Positions 44,080 to 52,958 are shown, counted from the first letter of the stretch. The stretch is 64,000 nucleotides of DNA from Bacillota bacterium (GCA_023409265.1 JAEYHZ010000010.1:1-64000), one strand, 5' to 3'. Translations and numbers: made by a program. Notes: generated by a model not told the origin, from the letters alone.

Positions 44080-44620
44080 AGAAATAAATATATTGAATTA
44101 TCTTCCGGAATTTCTTTGGGAGTTCAGAGAATTCAAAGAGCTTGCCGCTGCTGAAAATCCTGAACTCCTTTCACTTTGGGGCATTCTTGAAGATGTGCTG
44201 AAAGACCAGTTTGTTGGAGATTCCACCGAAAACGGTATAAAGCGGTGGGAAACTATTCTGAAGGTATTTCCAAAAGGCTCTGACACACTGGATGTAAGAA
44301 AGTTCAGAATACTGGCCAGGCTTAATGAAAAACTGCCATATACAAAAAGAACACTGGAAAGGCAGCTGGCAGTGTTGTGCGGTGAAGAAGGCTATTCTGT
44401 TAACCTGAAAAACGATAAATACACTTTGGTGGTAAGAGTAGAACTTACCGCTAAAGAAAAATTTAATGAAGTAAACAGCCTGTTAAGAAGAATTGTGCCT
44501 GCAAATTTGCTTATTGATCTGAGCCTGCTGTATAACACACATGCAATACTTTCCCGGTTCACCAATGGGCAGCTGGCGGCATACACACATGAACAATTAA
44601 GAAGTGAGGTGCTAATATAA
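44072..44620 (+). CDS. Tailocin YmfQ-like protein (DUF2313)
   Basis: The 182-residue protein has NYLPEFLWEFREFKELAAA, RWETILKVFPKGSDTLDVRK and LARLNEKLPYT. The TTG start lies in the end of xkdT after GGGGTGATGTAA. It connects baseplate and fibre. Confidence 0.86.
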   Translation: MDREINILNYLPEFLWEFREFKELAAAENPELLSLWGILEDVLKDQFVGDSTENGIKRWETILKVFPKGSDTLDVRKFRILARLNEKLPYTKRTLERQLAVLCGEEGYSVNLKNDKYTLVVRVELTAKEKFNEVNSLLRRIVPANLLIDLSLLYNTHAILSRFTNGQLAAYTHEQLRSEVLI

Positions 44621-47185
44621 ATGGCGATAAATACAAGTAATTATAATTTGAAGAAGCCCTCTCCGGAGGATTTCTATAATATTGAAGACCAAAATGGGAA
44701 TATGGATATTATAGATGCGGAACTAAATAAGCTGAATGAGAATAAGGCATCAGTAGAGCATAATCATAATGGGGAATATGAAACTCCGGAAGGTGCTCAA
44801 AGTAAGGCTGATGCTGCCAAGTCCTCAGCAAATCAGTATACAGACCAAAAGTTTACAACGGTAAATTCAGGATTAAGTTCGCATTTGTCGGATTATGTGA
44901 GGCAACCGGGGTATGGTGTTACATCCGGAAGTGCCAACATATATACTTTAACTCTAACTCCTGCTCCTTCAGCCTATACAGACGGAATGGGCATAGTTGT
45001 AAAAATAAATTCGGCCAATACAGGAGCAGCTACAGTCAATGTCAACGGCCTTGGTGCAAAGGCTATTGTTGATGGTAAAGGTAATGCCCTTACCACGGGT
45101 AAACTCAGGCTAAATGGTACCTACTCGCTCAAATATAACTCCACATCGGGAAATTTTATATTACAGGGTGAAGGGGGTGATATACCAAAGTTACCCACCC
45201 TTGTAAAGAATGTTAACAGTGGTTGTTGGGTATCCCACGGTGCTACAATGTCTGTAACGGATAACATTATGACATTCCTGCCGTCATTTCAATATGGTGG
45301 TGTACTCCAGCAGGTACCAAAACCCAATATTAATGACAAAATATATATACGTTGTGAAATGAAAGGTACCACGCTCACCCGTTTTATCTTTTATCATAAA
45401 TCGGGTATAGGGACATATGCGCTACCGACAGGGAATAACGTATGGCAGACGTTAAGTCTTGTAACAACCTATCCGTCTGACGGAGATAGGGCTTATATAG
45501 ATTTTGATGATGCTGCAACTAACGGCTGGGTTCAGACGCAAGTCAAAAACGTGCTATATTTTAATCTTACACAGATGTTCGGCGCGGGTAACGAACCGAG
45601 TAAAGAAGAAACGGACGCAGCAGTTGATAAGTTCGGTGGCTGGTGGGATAGCGATTTAACCGCATTAACGAGTGATGCAAACGCTGTTTCAGGAGATATT
45701 TTATTTAATAAAATATCTTATGTGAATGGTTCGAGATTAGTAGGGAGTATGCCCAATAGAACACTTGAAGCAATAGGAGGGCCTACATGGGTAGATGGTG
45801 TGAAAGCTTATAGTGATGGGACATTAACCCTTAGACCGAAAGAGGGATATTATAAGTCAGAAGTTAATGGAAATGGATACGGCCCTATCGCTGCAACAGA
45901 TCCAAATTTTATAGCTGCAAATATTGTAAGTGGTAAAAGTATATTTGGTGTTGCAGGTACGGGCGTAGGTTTTCCAGATGGATGGAATGAAGTTGCAACT
46001 GCAAGAGCTTGGGAGAATATAACTAAATTTGACCCTATAGTATTAAAAAAAATGGGGATATGGGAGAATGGAGTTAATAAACTTACAAATCCGAGTGTTT
46101 TACCTGATGGATCGGCATGGAGCTGCTCTTTCAGTCCAGATGGAAACTATTTGGCTATAACACATATTATTTCACCGTATTTAACCATATACAAACGGAG
46201 TGGAGATATTTTTATCAAATTGATAAATCCTGACGTTTTACCTGATGGACCGGCATGGGACTGTTCTTTCAGTCCAGATAGTAATTATTTAGCTGTAGCA
46301 CATTCTTATAGCCATGGTATTATTATATACAAAAGAAATGGGGATACTTTTACAAAGTTAGTCGTTCCGAGTGTTTCAGGTTCTTTACTTGGATGGAGCT
46401 GTTCCTTCAGCACAGATGGAAACTATTTGGCTGTAGGAATTTCTATTTCACCGTATTTAATTATATACAGACGAAACGGAGACACTTTTACAAAATTAGC
46501 TGACCCTGTTAATATGCCAACTAGCTATGTAAAAAGTTGTTCCTTCAGTCCAGATAGCAACTATTTAGCTGTAGGAAATGAGGACTCACCGTATTTAACC
46601 ATATACAAACGGAATGGAGACACTTTTACAAAATTAGCTGACCCTGCTGTTTTACCAGCCGGGAACGGACAGGGGTGTTGTTTTAGTCCAGATGGAAACT
46701 ATTTAGCTGTAGGACACTATGGTCCACCGTATTTAACCATATACAAACGGAATGGAAACACTTTTACAAAATTAGCTGACCCTACGATTCTTCCTATTGG
46801 TTCAGAGGGAGCTTGCGCATTTAGTCCCGACGGTAATTATTTAGCTGTTGGGGGTTCTAATGCACCGTATTTAATTATATACAAACGAAACGGAGATACT
46901 TTTACTAAATTACCAGATCCAACAAATTCCCCTACTAGTGGACCATATAGCTGTTCCTTCAGCACAGATGGAAACTATTTAGCTGTAGGACTCTATGGTT
47001 CACCATTTTTAATTATATACAAGTCCGATGCATATGATTCAATTCAAAAAATCACAAGTAAAAGTCAGTACTTTTATTCCCCACCGACGGAATGGAAGTT
47101 TGGTATAGCAATGGAAACAAAGTCCACAGGTGAAATAGGTAAAGTCACTTTATTTCCAAAACTTTATAATTTATCAAATATGTAA
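44621..47185 (+). CDS. Tailocin tail fibre with seven-repeat propeller-like tip
   Basis: The 854-residue protein starts with the fibre docking domain (TSNYNLKKPSPEDFYNIED) and a stretch rich in small polar residues. It then carries seven tandem repeats at about residues 485-805 (46072-47030). Each holds a C-x-F-S-x-D-x-NYLAV core and a PYLxIYKRxGDTFTKL end. Seven such repeats suggest a seven-bladed WD40/YncE-like beta-propeller. This is probably the receptor-binding tip that sets the killing range. The DNA of the repeats is also alike (about 125-130 bases each), so unequal recombination could alter it. Confidence 0.87.
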   Translation: MAINTSNYNLKKPSPEDFYNIEDQNGNMDIIDAELNKLNENKASVEHNHNGEYETPEGAQSKADAAKSSANQYTDQKFTTVNSGLSSHLSDYVRQPGYGVTSGSANIYTLTLTPAPSAYTDGMGIVVKINSANTGAATVNVNGLGAKAIVDGKGNALTTGKLRLNGTYSLKYNSTSGNFILQGEGGDIPKLPTLVKNVNSGCWVSHGATMSVTDNIMTFLPSFQYGGVLQQVPKPNINDKIYIRCEMKGTTLTRFIFYHKSGIGTYALPTGNNVWQTLSLVTTYPSDGDRAYIDFDDAATNGWVQTQVKNVLYFNLTQMFGAGNEPSKEETDAAVDKFGGWWDSDLTALTSDANAVSGDILFNKISYVNGSRLVGSMPNRTLEAIGGPTWVDGVKAYSDGTLTLRPKEGYYKSEVNGNGYGPIAATDPNFIAANIVSGKSIFGVAGTGVGFPDGWNEVATARAWENITKFDPIVLKKMGIWENGVNKLTNPSVLPDGSAWSCSFSPDGNYLAITHIISPYLTIYKRSGDIFIKLINPDVLPDGPAWDCSFSPDSNYLAVAHSYSHGIIIYKRNGDTFTKLVVPSVSGSLLGWSCSFSTDGNYLAVGISISPYLIIYRRNGDTFTKLADPVNMPTSYVKSCSFSPDSNYLAVGNEDSPYLTIYKRNGDTFTKLADPAVLPAGNGQGCCFSPDGNYLAVGHYGPPYLTIYKRNGNTFTKLADPTILPIGSEGACAFSPDGNYLAVGGSNAPYLIIYKRNGDTFTKLPDPTNSPTSGPYSCSFSTDGNYLAVGLYGSPFLIIYKSDAYDSIQKITSKSQYFYSPPTEWKFGIAMETKSTGEIGKVTLFPKLYNLSNM
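46072..47030 (+). repeat. Seven tandem repeats encoding propeller blades
   Basis: Seven copies of about 125-130 bases encode the fibre tip. Recurrent segments include GATGGAAACTATTTAGCTGT and TATACAAACGGAATGGAGA. The period varies by a few codons at the loop between blades. Confidence 0.88.
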
Positions 47186-47197
47186 AAGAGGTGTCTT

Positions 47198-47479
47198 ATG
47201 AAAAAATATTATTTAAAACTTGATGGAGATATAATTATTGATGTTATCGAATATGAATATGAAGGATATATTGAAGTTGAATTACCAGTAACACAATTCC
47301 CAGCGGGTATAAATAGCGGTTTTTACCGATGGAAAGGTGAAAGTTATATAATAGATGAAGCATTGAAAACAGCCATTGATAATGCGCAGAAAGAAATTAG
47401 TAAGCAACAGAATGTAGATATAATTACTGAAGCAATAGATGTGTACACGTTTCAGTTGATTGAGGGAGGTTTATTATGA
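47198..47479 (+). CDS. Fibre-associated tail protein
   Basis: The 93-residue protein has a beta-type start (MKKYYLKLDGDIIIDVIEYE) and a helical, Gln-rich end. It follows the fibre by 12 bases (AAGAGGTGTCTT upstream) and overlaps the XkdX gene. Its place equals that of 26328 in the prophage. A fibre chaperone or tip role is likely. Confidence 0.65.
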   Translation: MKKYYLKLDGDIIIDVIEYEYEGYIEVELPVTQFPAGINSGFYRWKGESYIIDEALKTAIDNAQKEISKQQNVDIITEAIDVYTFQLIEGGLL

Positions 47480-47604
47480 GTATACTTGTTGAAAGTTTAA
47501 AAAGACTTTTTACAACTCAGATAATTTCAAATGAAAAGCTAAATGAAATGTCAAAAAACAGTAAAATAACGAAAGAGGAATACAATTATATAGTTATGCA
47601 ATAA
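47476..47604 (+). CDS. xkdX: XkdX-family small protein
   Basis: This 42-residue protein (MSILVESLKRLFTTQ, KITKEEYNYIVMQ) fits the XkdX family: a short N-terminal helix then a 'G/S-K-I-T-x-E-E-Y' end. XkdX genes follow fibres in PBSX-like loci. ATG 47476 overlaps the stop of the previous gene (GAGGGAGGTTTATT upstream). The first locus has no copy that I can find. Confidence 0.75.
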   Translation: MSILVESLKRLFTTQIISNEKLNEMSKNSKITKEEYNYIVMQ

Positions 47605-47641
47605 ATACTATTACGACAGTATTGGATAATATCACGACTCA

Positions 47642-47668
47642 AAAGAGGGCTTAATTTAAGTCCTCTTT
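47642..47668 (+). terminator. Stem-loop after fibre genes
   Basis: AAAGAGGGCTTAA (47642-47654) pairs with TTAAGTCCTCTTT (47656-47668, one G-T). The only U-run is inside the stem, so termination is likely partial. A close relative of this segment occurs at about 49867-49935. Confidence 0.6.
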
Positions 47669-47717
47669 CAGTTGTATAAGTTAACATATTGTTATTTTTA
47701 AGAAAGGATGTAATCGG

Positions 47718-49313
47718 ATGAAGATGAGAAGTAAATTTTTATTTTTGAGTCTTGTAGTTGTAGTTTTAGTGAGTTTTTTTCCTAGTATTTCAGTTTTTGC
47801 GGAAGGGGTAGATAAATGGGTTGATAAAGCTCCTCTATCCAAAGCTAGAAAATATCATCAAGTAGCAACTATTAACGGTAAAATTTATGTATTAGGTGGA
47901 TCTAATGATAGTTCAGCTTCTCTAAATTCTGTAGAAGAATATGACCCACTGACAAATATTTGGACAGCAAAAGCATCTATGCTAAACGGAAGAAAGTCCT
48001 TTAAAGTTGCTGTTATGAACAATAAAATATATGCTGTAGGAGGGTATAATTCTGCAAGTGGTTCTCTAAACACTGTGGAGGAATATGACCCACTGACAAA
48101 TATTTGGAAAATGAAAGCTCCTATGGCTATTAAAAGGTACAGTCATAAAGTAGCAGTAGTGGGAAATAAGATATATGCTATAGGTGGTATTTCTAGCTCA
48201 AATTTAACTTCGGTTGAGTAGTATGACATAACAACAAATACTTGGACAGCTAAAAAACCTATGGCGAATGCTAGGACTGATTTTGGATTGAAAGTTGTTG
48301 GAACTAAGATATACGCCATAAGTTCAATGTCTGGTACAGCAATAGGTATGGTAGAAGAGTATGATACAACCACAGATACTTGGTCAAATAAAGCATCAAT
48401 GCCAGTGGCAACTAATACAACAGAATTTGCAACGGTTAATGGAAAGATATATGCAATAGGTGGTGAATCTAATGCCATTAATACACTTCAAGAATATGAT
48501 CCTAAGACAGATGAGTGGGGTTTAAAAGCACCAATGAATTTTGCAAGGAACTACCATAGCATTGCAGTAATCGGCGATAAGATATATGCCATTGGAGGTA
48601 ATTATCAAGCCACAACTGATGAATATGACACAATAACAAATACATGGAAACAAATAGCATCTTTAAACGCAGCAAGATTCGATGCGGAAGCTACAGTTCT
48701 TAATAATAAAATGTACCTTTTGGGTGGTTCAGAAATGAACAATATCTATTATAGTAAGTTAGTGTCGGAATACACGTTAACAGAAGTGACTATTCCAAAC
48801 TCCCCTACAAATCTTATCGCAACAGCTGGTAACTCAAAAGTTGATTTATCCTGGAATCCAGTAGAAGGAGCATCTGGATATAATATATATAGATCCACTT
48901 CCTCTGGTACTGGGTACACAAAAATTGGATCAAATACTACGTCAAGTGCCATAACTTATGAGGATAAGCCTTTAACAAATGGAATCACTTACTACTATGT
49001 AGTTACGGCAATAGTTAACGGAGTAGAAAGTGAAAATTCAAATGAAGCTTCGGCCACCCCAACAGCTCCAGTAGTTACCGGAAATCCTGGAATTCTTGAA
49101 ATTACTATGGTAACCTGTGAAATAAAGGAGTACGATTTAACTGCATCAGAAATTCAAAGCTTTTTAACATGGTACGATGTCTGCTCAAATGGCGTGGATG
49201 AAGCATATTATATGATGATAAAAAAGAACAATATTAAACTATTTTTATGTAGAAAAGAGTACATATCTTTTGATAAGATATCAAGCTTTGAAGTAAAAGA
49301 ATATACAGAATAA
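47718..49313 (+). pseudogene. Secreted Kelch-FN3 protein interrupted by an amber codon
   Basis: The frame encodes a signal peptide (to about residue 29), seven Kelch-type repeats (YHQVATINGKIYVLGG... VEEYDPLTNIW), an FN3 domain (PTNLIATAGNSKVDLSW) and about 60 further residues: 532 codons in all. TAG at 48219-48221 stops it in repeat 3, where the other repeats read E-E-Y-D. Reading resumes in the same frame for 363 codons, so one base change from GAG explains it. Kelch propellers bind glycans or proteins. AGAAAGGATGTAATCGG precedes ATG 47718. Either a recent pseudogene or a sequencing error. Confidence 0.8.
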
Positions 49314-49327
49314 ATTTAATACTACAG

Positions 49328-49358
49328 GGGCATTTGGATAATTCCAGATGCTCTTTTT
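49328..49358 (+). terminator. Rho-independent terminator
   Basis: GCATTTGGA (49330-49338) pairs with TCCAGATGC (49343-49351) before a T-run. The same hairpin recurs at 49830-49861. Confidence 0.75.
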
Positions 49359-49448
49359 AGTGGTTGTCGGATACAATTGAGATTAAAATGTTGAAAATTT
49401 GTGTAATATATGGTAAAATATGTTATAAAATATTGGAGGTGGATTAAT

Positions 49449-49793
49449 ATGCTAGGAAAAAAATTTAAAAGTTTTCTGGGAGTGGGTATCGTAAGCTTGT
49501 CTTTAATTCTTGGACAAGGAGTAGTCTGTGCTGCAGATAAAGATTCTTTAGATAATGTAAGCATATCACAGTCGATACCCTATGGGATGTATTTTATTAC
49601 TGGTGATGGCGTAAGAGTAAGATCACAACCAAATAATTCAGGCACTATTCTTGGACTACTATATAAAAATGACATAATATCTATAGTAAATATTTCTTCA
49701 GATGGAAATTGGGTATACGGAAGCACGTCAACTGGTGTCACTGGATGGGTTTCAATCTCATACGTAGATATAGCAGGTGGCCCTATAGACTAA
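49449..49793 (+). CDS. Secreted bacterial SH3-domain protein
   Basis: The 114-residue protein has a signal peptide (LGKKFKSFLGVGIVSLSLIL, cut near VCA-AD, residue 29) and a single SH3b domain (YFITGDGVRVRSQPNNSGTI, WVYGSTSTGVTGWVSISYV). SH3b domains bind cell wall peptides. ATATTGGAGGTGGATTAAT precedes ATG 49449. A small exported wall-binding protein with no catalytic domain is odd inside a phage-tail locus. Confidence 0.78.
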   Translation: MLGKKFKSFLGVGIVSLSLILGQGVVCAADKDSLDNVSISQSIPYGMYFITGDGVRVRSQPNNSGTILGLLYKNDIISIVNISSDGNWVYGSTSTGVTGWVSISYVDIAGGPID

Positions 49794-49829
49794 GAATGGA
49801 AGTTACATCTTAACTAAACAAGTAAATAT

Positions 49830-49861
49830 GAGCATTTGGACTAGACTCCAGATGCTCTTTT
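49830..49861 (+). terminator. Rho-independent terminator, repeat of 49328 hairpin
   Basis: GAGCATTTGGA (49830-49840) pairs with TCCAGATGCTC (49847-49857), then TTTT. Confidence 0.75.
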
Positions 49862-49957
49862 AGTGGTTATTGATAATATCACTAGCAGAGAGGGCTATTA
49901 ATTTAGTCCTCTTTTATTTGTATAAATTAATATAATAAAAATTTGGAGGTCGATTTA

Positions 49958-51238
49958 ATGAAAAGATTTAGTAAGTTAATTGGTTTTATCGTAGTATTTA
50001 TTACAGTTATGGCAGTATTTTCTACTATCAGTTTTGCGGCTGAACAACAGTATACTGGTAACTTAATTCCAATAATGACCAGTGACACATCAAACGGAAT
50101 AGCTAGTTCTAGCAGCGTAAGTAATGCTGGTTTTCCAACTTGGAAAGCATTTGATCACAATACCTCAGATAGAAATGGTTGGGGTTCTAATTTTACACAC
50201 CCAAACTGGCTTGCTTATGAGTTTACTAAGCCTCAAATAATAACGAAATATACTTTATGTACAAATTATGTAGATACATATGGATATATGTTTCCAAAAA
50301 ATTGGACATTTGAGGCTTGGGATGGCACTCAGTGGAATATTTTAGATACAAGAAATAACATAACAAATTGGACAAATAATGTTAAAAAAGAATTCTATTT
50401 TACTAATGTAACCGCCTATAAAAAATATAGAATAAATGTGTCCTCTAATATTTATGGAACCAGCGGTACTTCAGTGGTTATAAGTGAAATGGAGATGATG
50501 GCTTCAATAGTTACTGCTCCATCAGCACCATCAAATCTGCAAGCTGCACAAGGCAATGAAAAAGTTGATTTATCATGGGATGCTGTTGCCGGAGCAACAA
50601 GCTACAATGTTAAGCGCTCTGAGACTCCTGGTGGACCTTATCAAACATTTGCAACTACCACTGCTGGAGCAATAACTTGCTCAGACATCGGTTTAATAAA
50701 TGGCAAAACATATTATTATGTTGTAAGTGCTGTTAATACAGGAGGTGAAAGTCCAAATTCCAATGAAGTTTCAGCTACTCCGCAAGCAATTAATCAATTA
50801 AAGTTAGTACTTGAAGTAAGAGAAGAGAAACAATTAAGCGTAAGTGATGAATTAAATGACAATGCTGAAATGGACTGGACATCGTTTAATACAACTATAG
50901 CTGCAATTGATGTAAATGGCAGGATTAAAGCTTTGAAGCCAGGGAATACCATAATTACCTGTACAAGTAAAGATAAGTCATATACCGAATCAATCAACGT
51001 ATTGGTGGTAGATTTGGAATATCAACTGGCGGTTGATCTGACCGTAGGGGGTAATTGCAGATTAACCATTGATGATTTAGCAAATACTACCAATGTTACA
51101 TGGTCCTCATATGATCCTACTATTGCAAGTGTGTCTACTAAAGGTAAGGTAACCGCTGTAAGTGAAGGATTGACTTATATACTTGCAGTTGATAAAGATG
51201 GTAAAGACGTTGGTCGGATTTATATAAGGGTAAGATAA
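49958..51238 (+). CDS. Secreted discoidin-FN3-Ig-like protein
   Basis: The 426-residue protein has a signal peptide (to about residue 28, ISFA-AE), then an F5/8 type C (discoidin/CBM32-like) domain (GFPTWKAFDHNTSDRNGWGS... PNWLAYEF). An FN3 domain follows (APSNLQAAQGNEKVDLSW), then two bacterial Ig-like (Big_2) modules (DWTSFNTTIAAIDVNGRIKA; VTWSSYDPTIASVSTKGKV). There is no catalytic domain or wall anchor. It looks like a secreted glycan-binding protein. TTGGAGGTCGATTTA precedes ATG 49958. Its FN3 closely resembles that of the Kelch gene. Confidence 0.85.
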   Translation: MKRFSKLIGFIVVFITVMAVFSTISFAAEQQYTGNLIPIMTSDTSNGIASSSSVSNAGFPTWKAFDHNTSDRNGWGSNFTHPNWLAYEFTKPQIITKYTLCTNYVDTYGYMFPKNWTFEAWDGTQWNILDTRNNITNWTNNVKKEFYFTNVTAYKKYRINVSSNIYGTSGTSVVISEMEMMASIVTAPSAPSNLQAAQGNEKVDLSWDAVAGATSYNVKRSETPGGPYQTFATTTAGAITCSDIGLINGKTYYYVVSAVNTGGESPNSNEVSATPQAINQLKLVLEVREEKQLSVSDELNDNAEMDWTSFNTTIAAIDVNGRIKALKPGNTIITCTSKDKSYTESINVLVVDLEYQLAVDLTVGGNCRLTIDDLANTTNVTWSSYDPTIASVSTKGKVTAVSEGLTYILAVDKDGKDVGRIYIRVR

Positions 51239-51317
51239 TCCAAACATCAACATACACTGTTTTAAAATACAAATGGAACAAATACAGCAGGTTATAAGTG
51301 CTGTCATTTAAAGACCA

Positions 51318-51494
51318 TCACTTACTGGCCTTCTTTTCAATAATCTCGGTGTATTTAGTTATTGCTGCATTTAGTATTTGACTTGCCGATATAATTTCAG
51401 GATCGGCCAGGTTGACATTTTTCTCATTAATTAAATCGTGCAGGTTTTTTCTTAATTTTTCTATATCATTTAGCAGGTCATTTATCTCATTCAT
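51318..51494 (-). CDS. Spo0E-like aspartyl-phosphate phosphatase family peptide
   Basis: The 58-residue protein is two helices joined by a short turn: IEKLRKNLHDLINEKN, then LADPEIISASQILNAAITKY. This is the Spo0E family plan, whose signature is SQxLD. Members remove phosphate from Spo0A-P and block sporulation. Here the last motif residue is Asn (SQILN), so activity may be reduced or altered. GGAGGAATAAAC precedes the ATG at 51494. It runs against the tailocin genes and must have its own promoter. Confidence 0.78.
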   Translation of the reverse strand: MNEINDLLNDIEKLRKNLHDLINEKNVNLADPEIISASQILNAAITKYTEIIEKKASK

Positions 51495-51559
51495 GTTTAT
51501 TCCTCCAAGAATTAGTATGTTGGGATAGTGAAAAAATATACATAAGATCTTAATTCATG

Positions 51560-51586
51560 GGAGCTAATAATTTAGCTCCTTTTTTT
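51560..51586 (+). terminator. Rho-independent terminator before lysis genes
   Basis: GGAGCTAA (51560-51567) pairs with TTAGCTCC (51572-51579) followed by seven T's. Confidence 0.85.
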
Positions 51587-51721
51587 GTCAAGGAAGGTAT
51601 TGTTTTGTGATACCAATATTTAAAAATGCATGCAGCAAGAGAGTCTGAGATAAATGTAAAGAACATCTGTGCAGTAAATAAATTTTTTATTAAATTTCTA
51701 AAAATAAAGAGGGAGGAAACC

Positions 51722-52417
51722 ATGAAACAAGACGGAAAATTCATTTTGATGAATCGAGAAGAGCTAAAAATCTATATCTCGGAACTAAAAGAGGTTAAGA
51801 AGTTTGAAAATATACAACAGCACCACACCGCGTCACCATCATATAAAGATGTTAAAAATAATCACTTTCAACTGATGAAAAGTATGGAGAATTACCACGT
51901 TAATACACTCAAAATGAGTGAAATAGCACAGCATTTCAGCACATTCCCCGATGGAAGCATATGTGTTGGGCGTCCTCTGACCAAGGATGGCGGAGGATTT
52001 TATGGAAATCAGAATATTAAGTCAATTACAATTGAGAGCGTTGGTAATTTTGATGTTGAAGCTATGACAGATGAACAGAGGAAGAGTATAGTATTGCTGA
52101 ATGCTCTGTTATGCAAAAAATTCGGAATTACTCCATCCACAGCTACACTGCCTTACCATTGCTGGGTAAAAAACAAATCCTGTCCGGGAATTAATTACTT
52201 CGGGGGAAATACTAAAACAGCTGCTGAGAAATATTTTATTCCATTGATAAAAAAGGAAATGGGAGAACTGCTGACATTTGAAGAGGCTCTTGGAATTGTT
52301 ACGGATAACACCGGTACTTCACTGGAATATTGGTTGAGAAGAAGAGAAATAGATCCTTATTTCGAGACTTTAATTAAAAGAATAGCAAAGAGTTACAGGA
52401 GGGAGATATATGGATAA
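51722..52417 (+). CDS. Tailocin endolysin: N-acetylmuramoyl-L-alanine amidase
   Basis: The 231-residue amidase is a paralogue of 27740, with ENIQQHHTASPSYKDVKNN, ITIESVGNFD and LPYHCWVKNKSCPG keeping the zinc ligands. I start at ATG 51722 after GAGGGAGGAAACC; the longer frame begins in the terminator region. R-type particles are released by such lysis genes at the cost of the producer cell. It overlaps the holin gene by eight bases. Confidence 0.9.
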   Translation: MKQDGKFILMNREELKIYISELKEVKKFENIQQHHTASPSYKDVKNNHFQLMKSMENYHVNTLKMSEIAQHFSTFPDGSICVGRPLTKDGGGFYGNQNIKSITIESVGNFDVEAMTDEQRKSIVLLNALLCKKFGITPSTATLPYHCWVKNKSCPGINYFGGNTKTAAEKYFIPLIKKEMGELLTFEEALGIVTDNTGTSLEYWLRRREIDPYFETLIKRIAKSYRREIYG

Positions 52418-52877
52418 CATTAATGCTTTCAAAGCCGCTGTTGTAACTGTTTTTACAGGGATTTCAGCCTGTTTTGGCTGGTTTGGCTGGCTTGTTATAA
52501 TCTTTATTGCGAGTATGACCGGTGATTGGATTACCGGCTTTTTAGCCGCGTTCAAAAGTGGGAAGTGGGAGTCCCGGTTAGCAAGAGAAGGATTGTGGCA
52601 TAAGGTTGGATGTATTTTTGCAGTACTTGTTACTGCCATTTTTGATTTTATTATAGGTATGATAATAAACAATTTACCTAATATAGACTTTCCATTTAAG
52701 TACACTGTCTTACTGTGTCCGTTGGCAATTACCTGGTATATTCTTACCGAACTGGGGAGTATTATTGAAAATGCAGGAAAGCTGGGAGCTCCTGTTCCTG
52801 GCTTTGTAAAGCAAGCGCTGGCTATTTTCAAAAGTGCTGTTGATACTGCAGGAGATAAAATAACTGAAAATAAATAG
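52410..52877 (+). CDS. Tailocin holin
   Basis: The 155-residue membrane protein parallels 28431, with FGWLVIIFIASMTGDWITG, IFDFIIGMIINNLP and LGSIIENAGKLGAPVPGF. AGGAGGGAGATAT precedes ATG 52410 inside the amidase end. It gives the amidase access to the wall. Confidence 0.9.
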   Translation: MDNINAFKAAVVTVFTGISACFGWFGWLVIIFIASMTGDWITGFLAAFKSGKWESRLAREGLWHKVGCIFAVLVTAIFDFIIGMIINNLPNIDFPFKYTVLLCPLAITWYILTELGSIIENAGKLGAPVPGFVKQALAIFKSAVDTAGDKITENK

Positions 52878-52921
52878 GAATTTATTAACCCTCAATGATT
52901 CCAAAAAATTCAAAGAAAGGA

Positions 52922-52950
52922 TTGTAAAATATTAGTTGAAGTATTATACT
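52922..52950 (+). promoter_or_regulatory. SigA-type promoter
   Basis: TTGTAA (52922-52927), 17 bases, TATACT (52945-52950). Confidence 0.7.
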
Positions 52951-52958
52951 TAAATAAA

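Noticed and set aside
46072..47030. Repeats read as a CRISPR array
   Set aside because: The repeats are long, in frame and translated throughout, with no short unique spacers.
48219..48221. Amber codon as pyrrolysine
   Set aside because: It replaces a repeated Glu codon in a Kelch motif, no pyl genes are seen in the window, and one base change explains it.
34682..52877. Second complete prophage
   Set aside because: No terminase, portal, capsid, replication or integrase gene is present, while all tail and lysis genes are intact.
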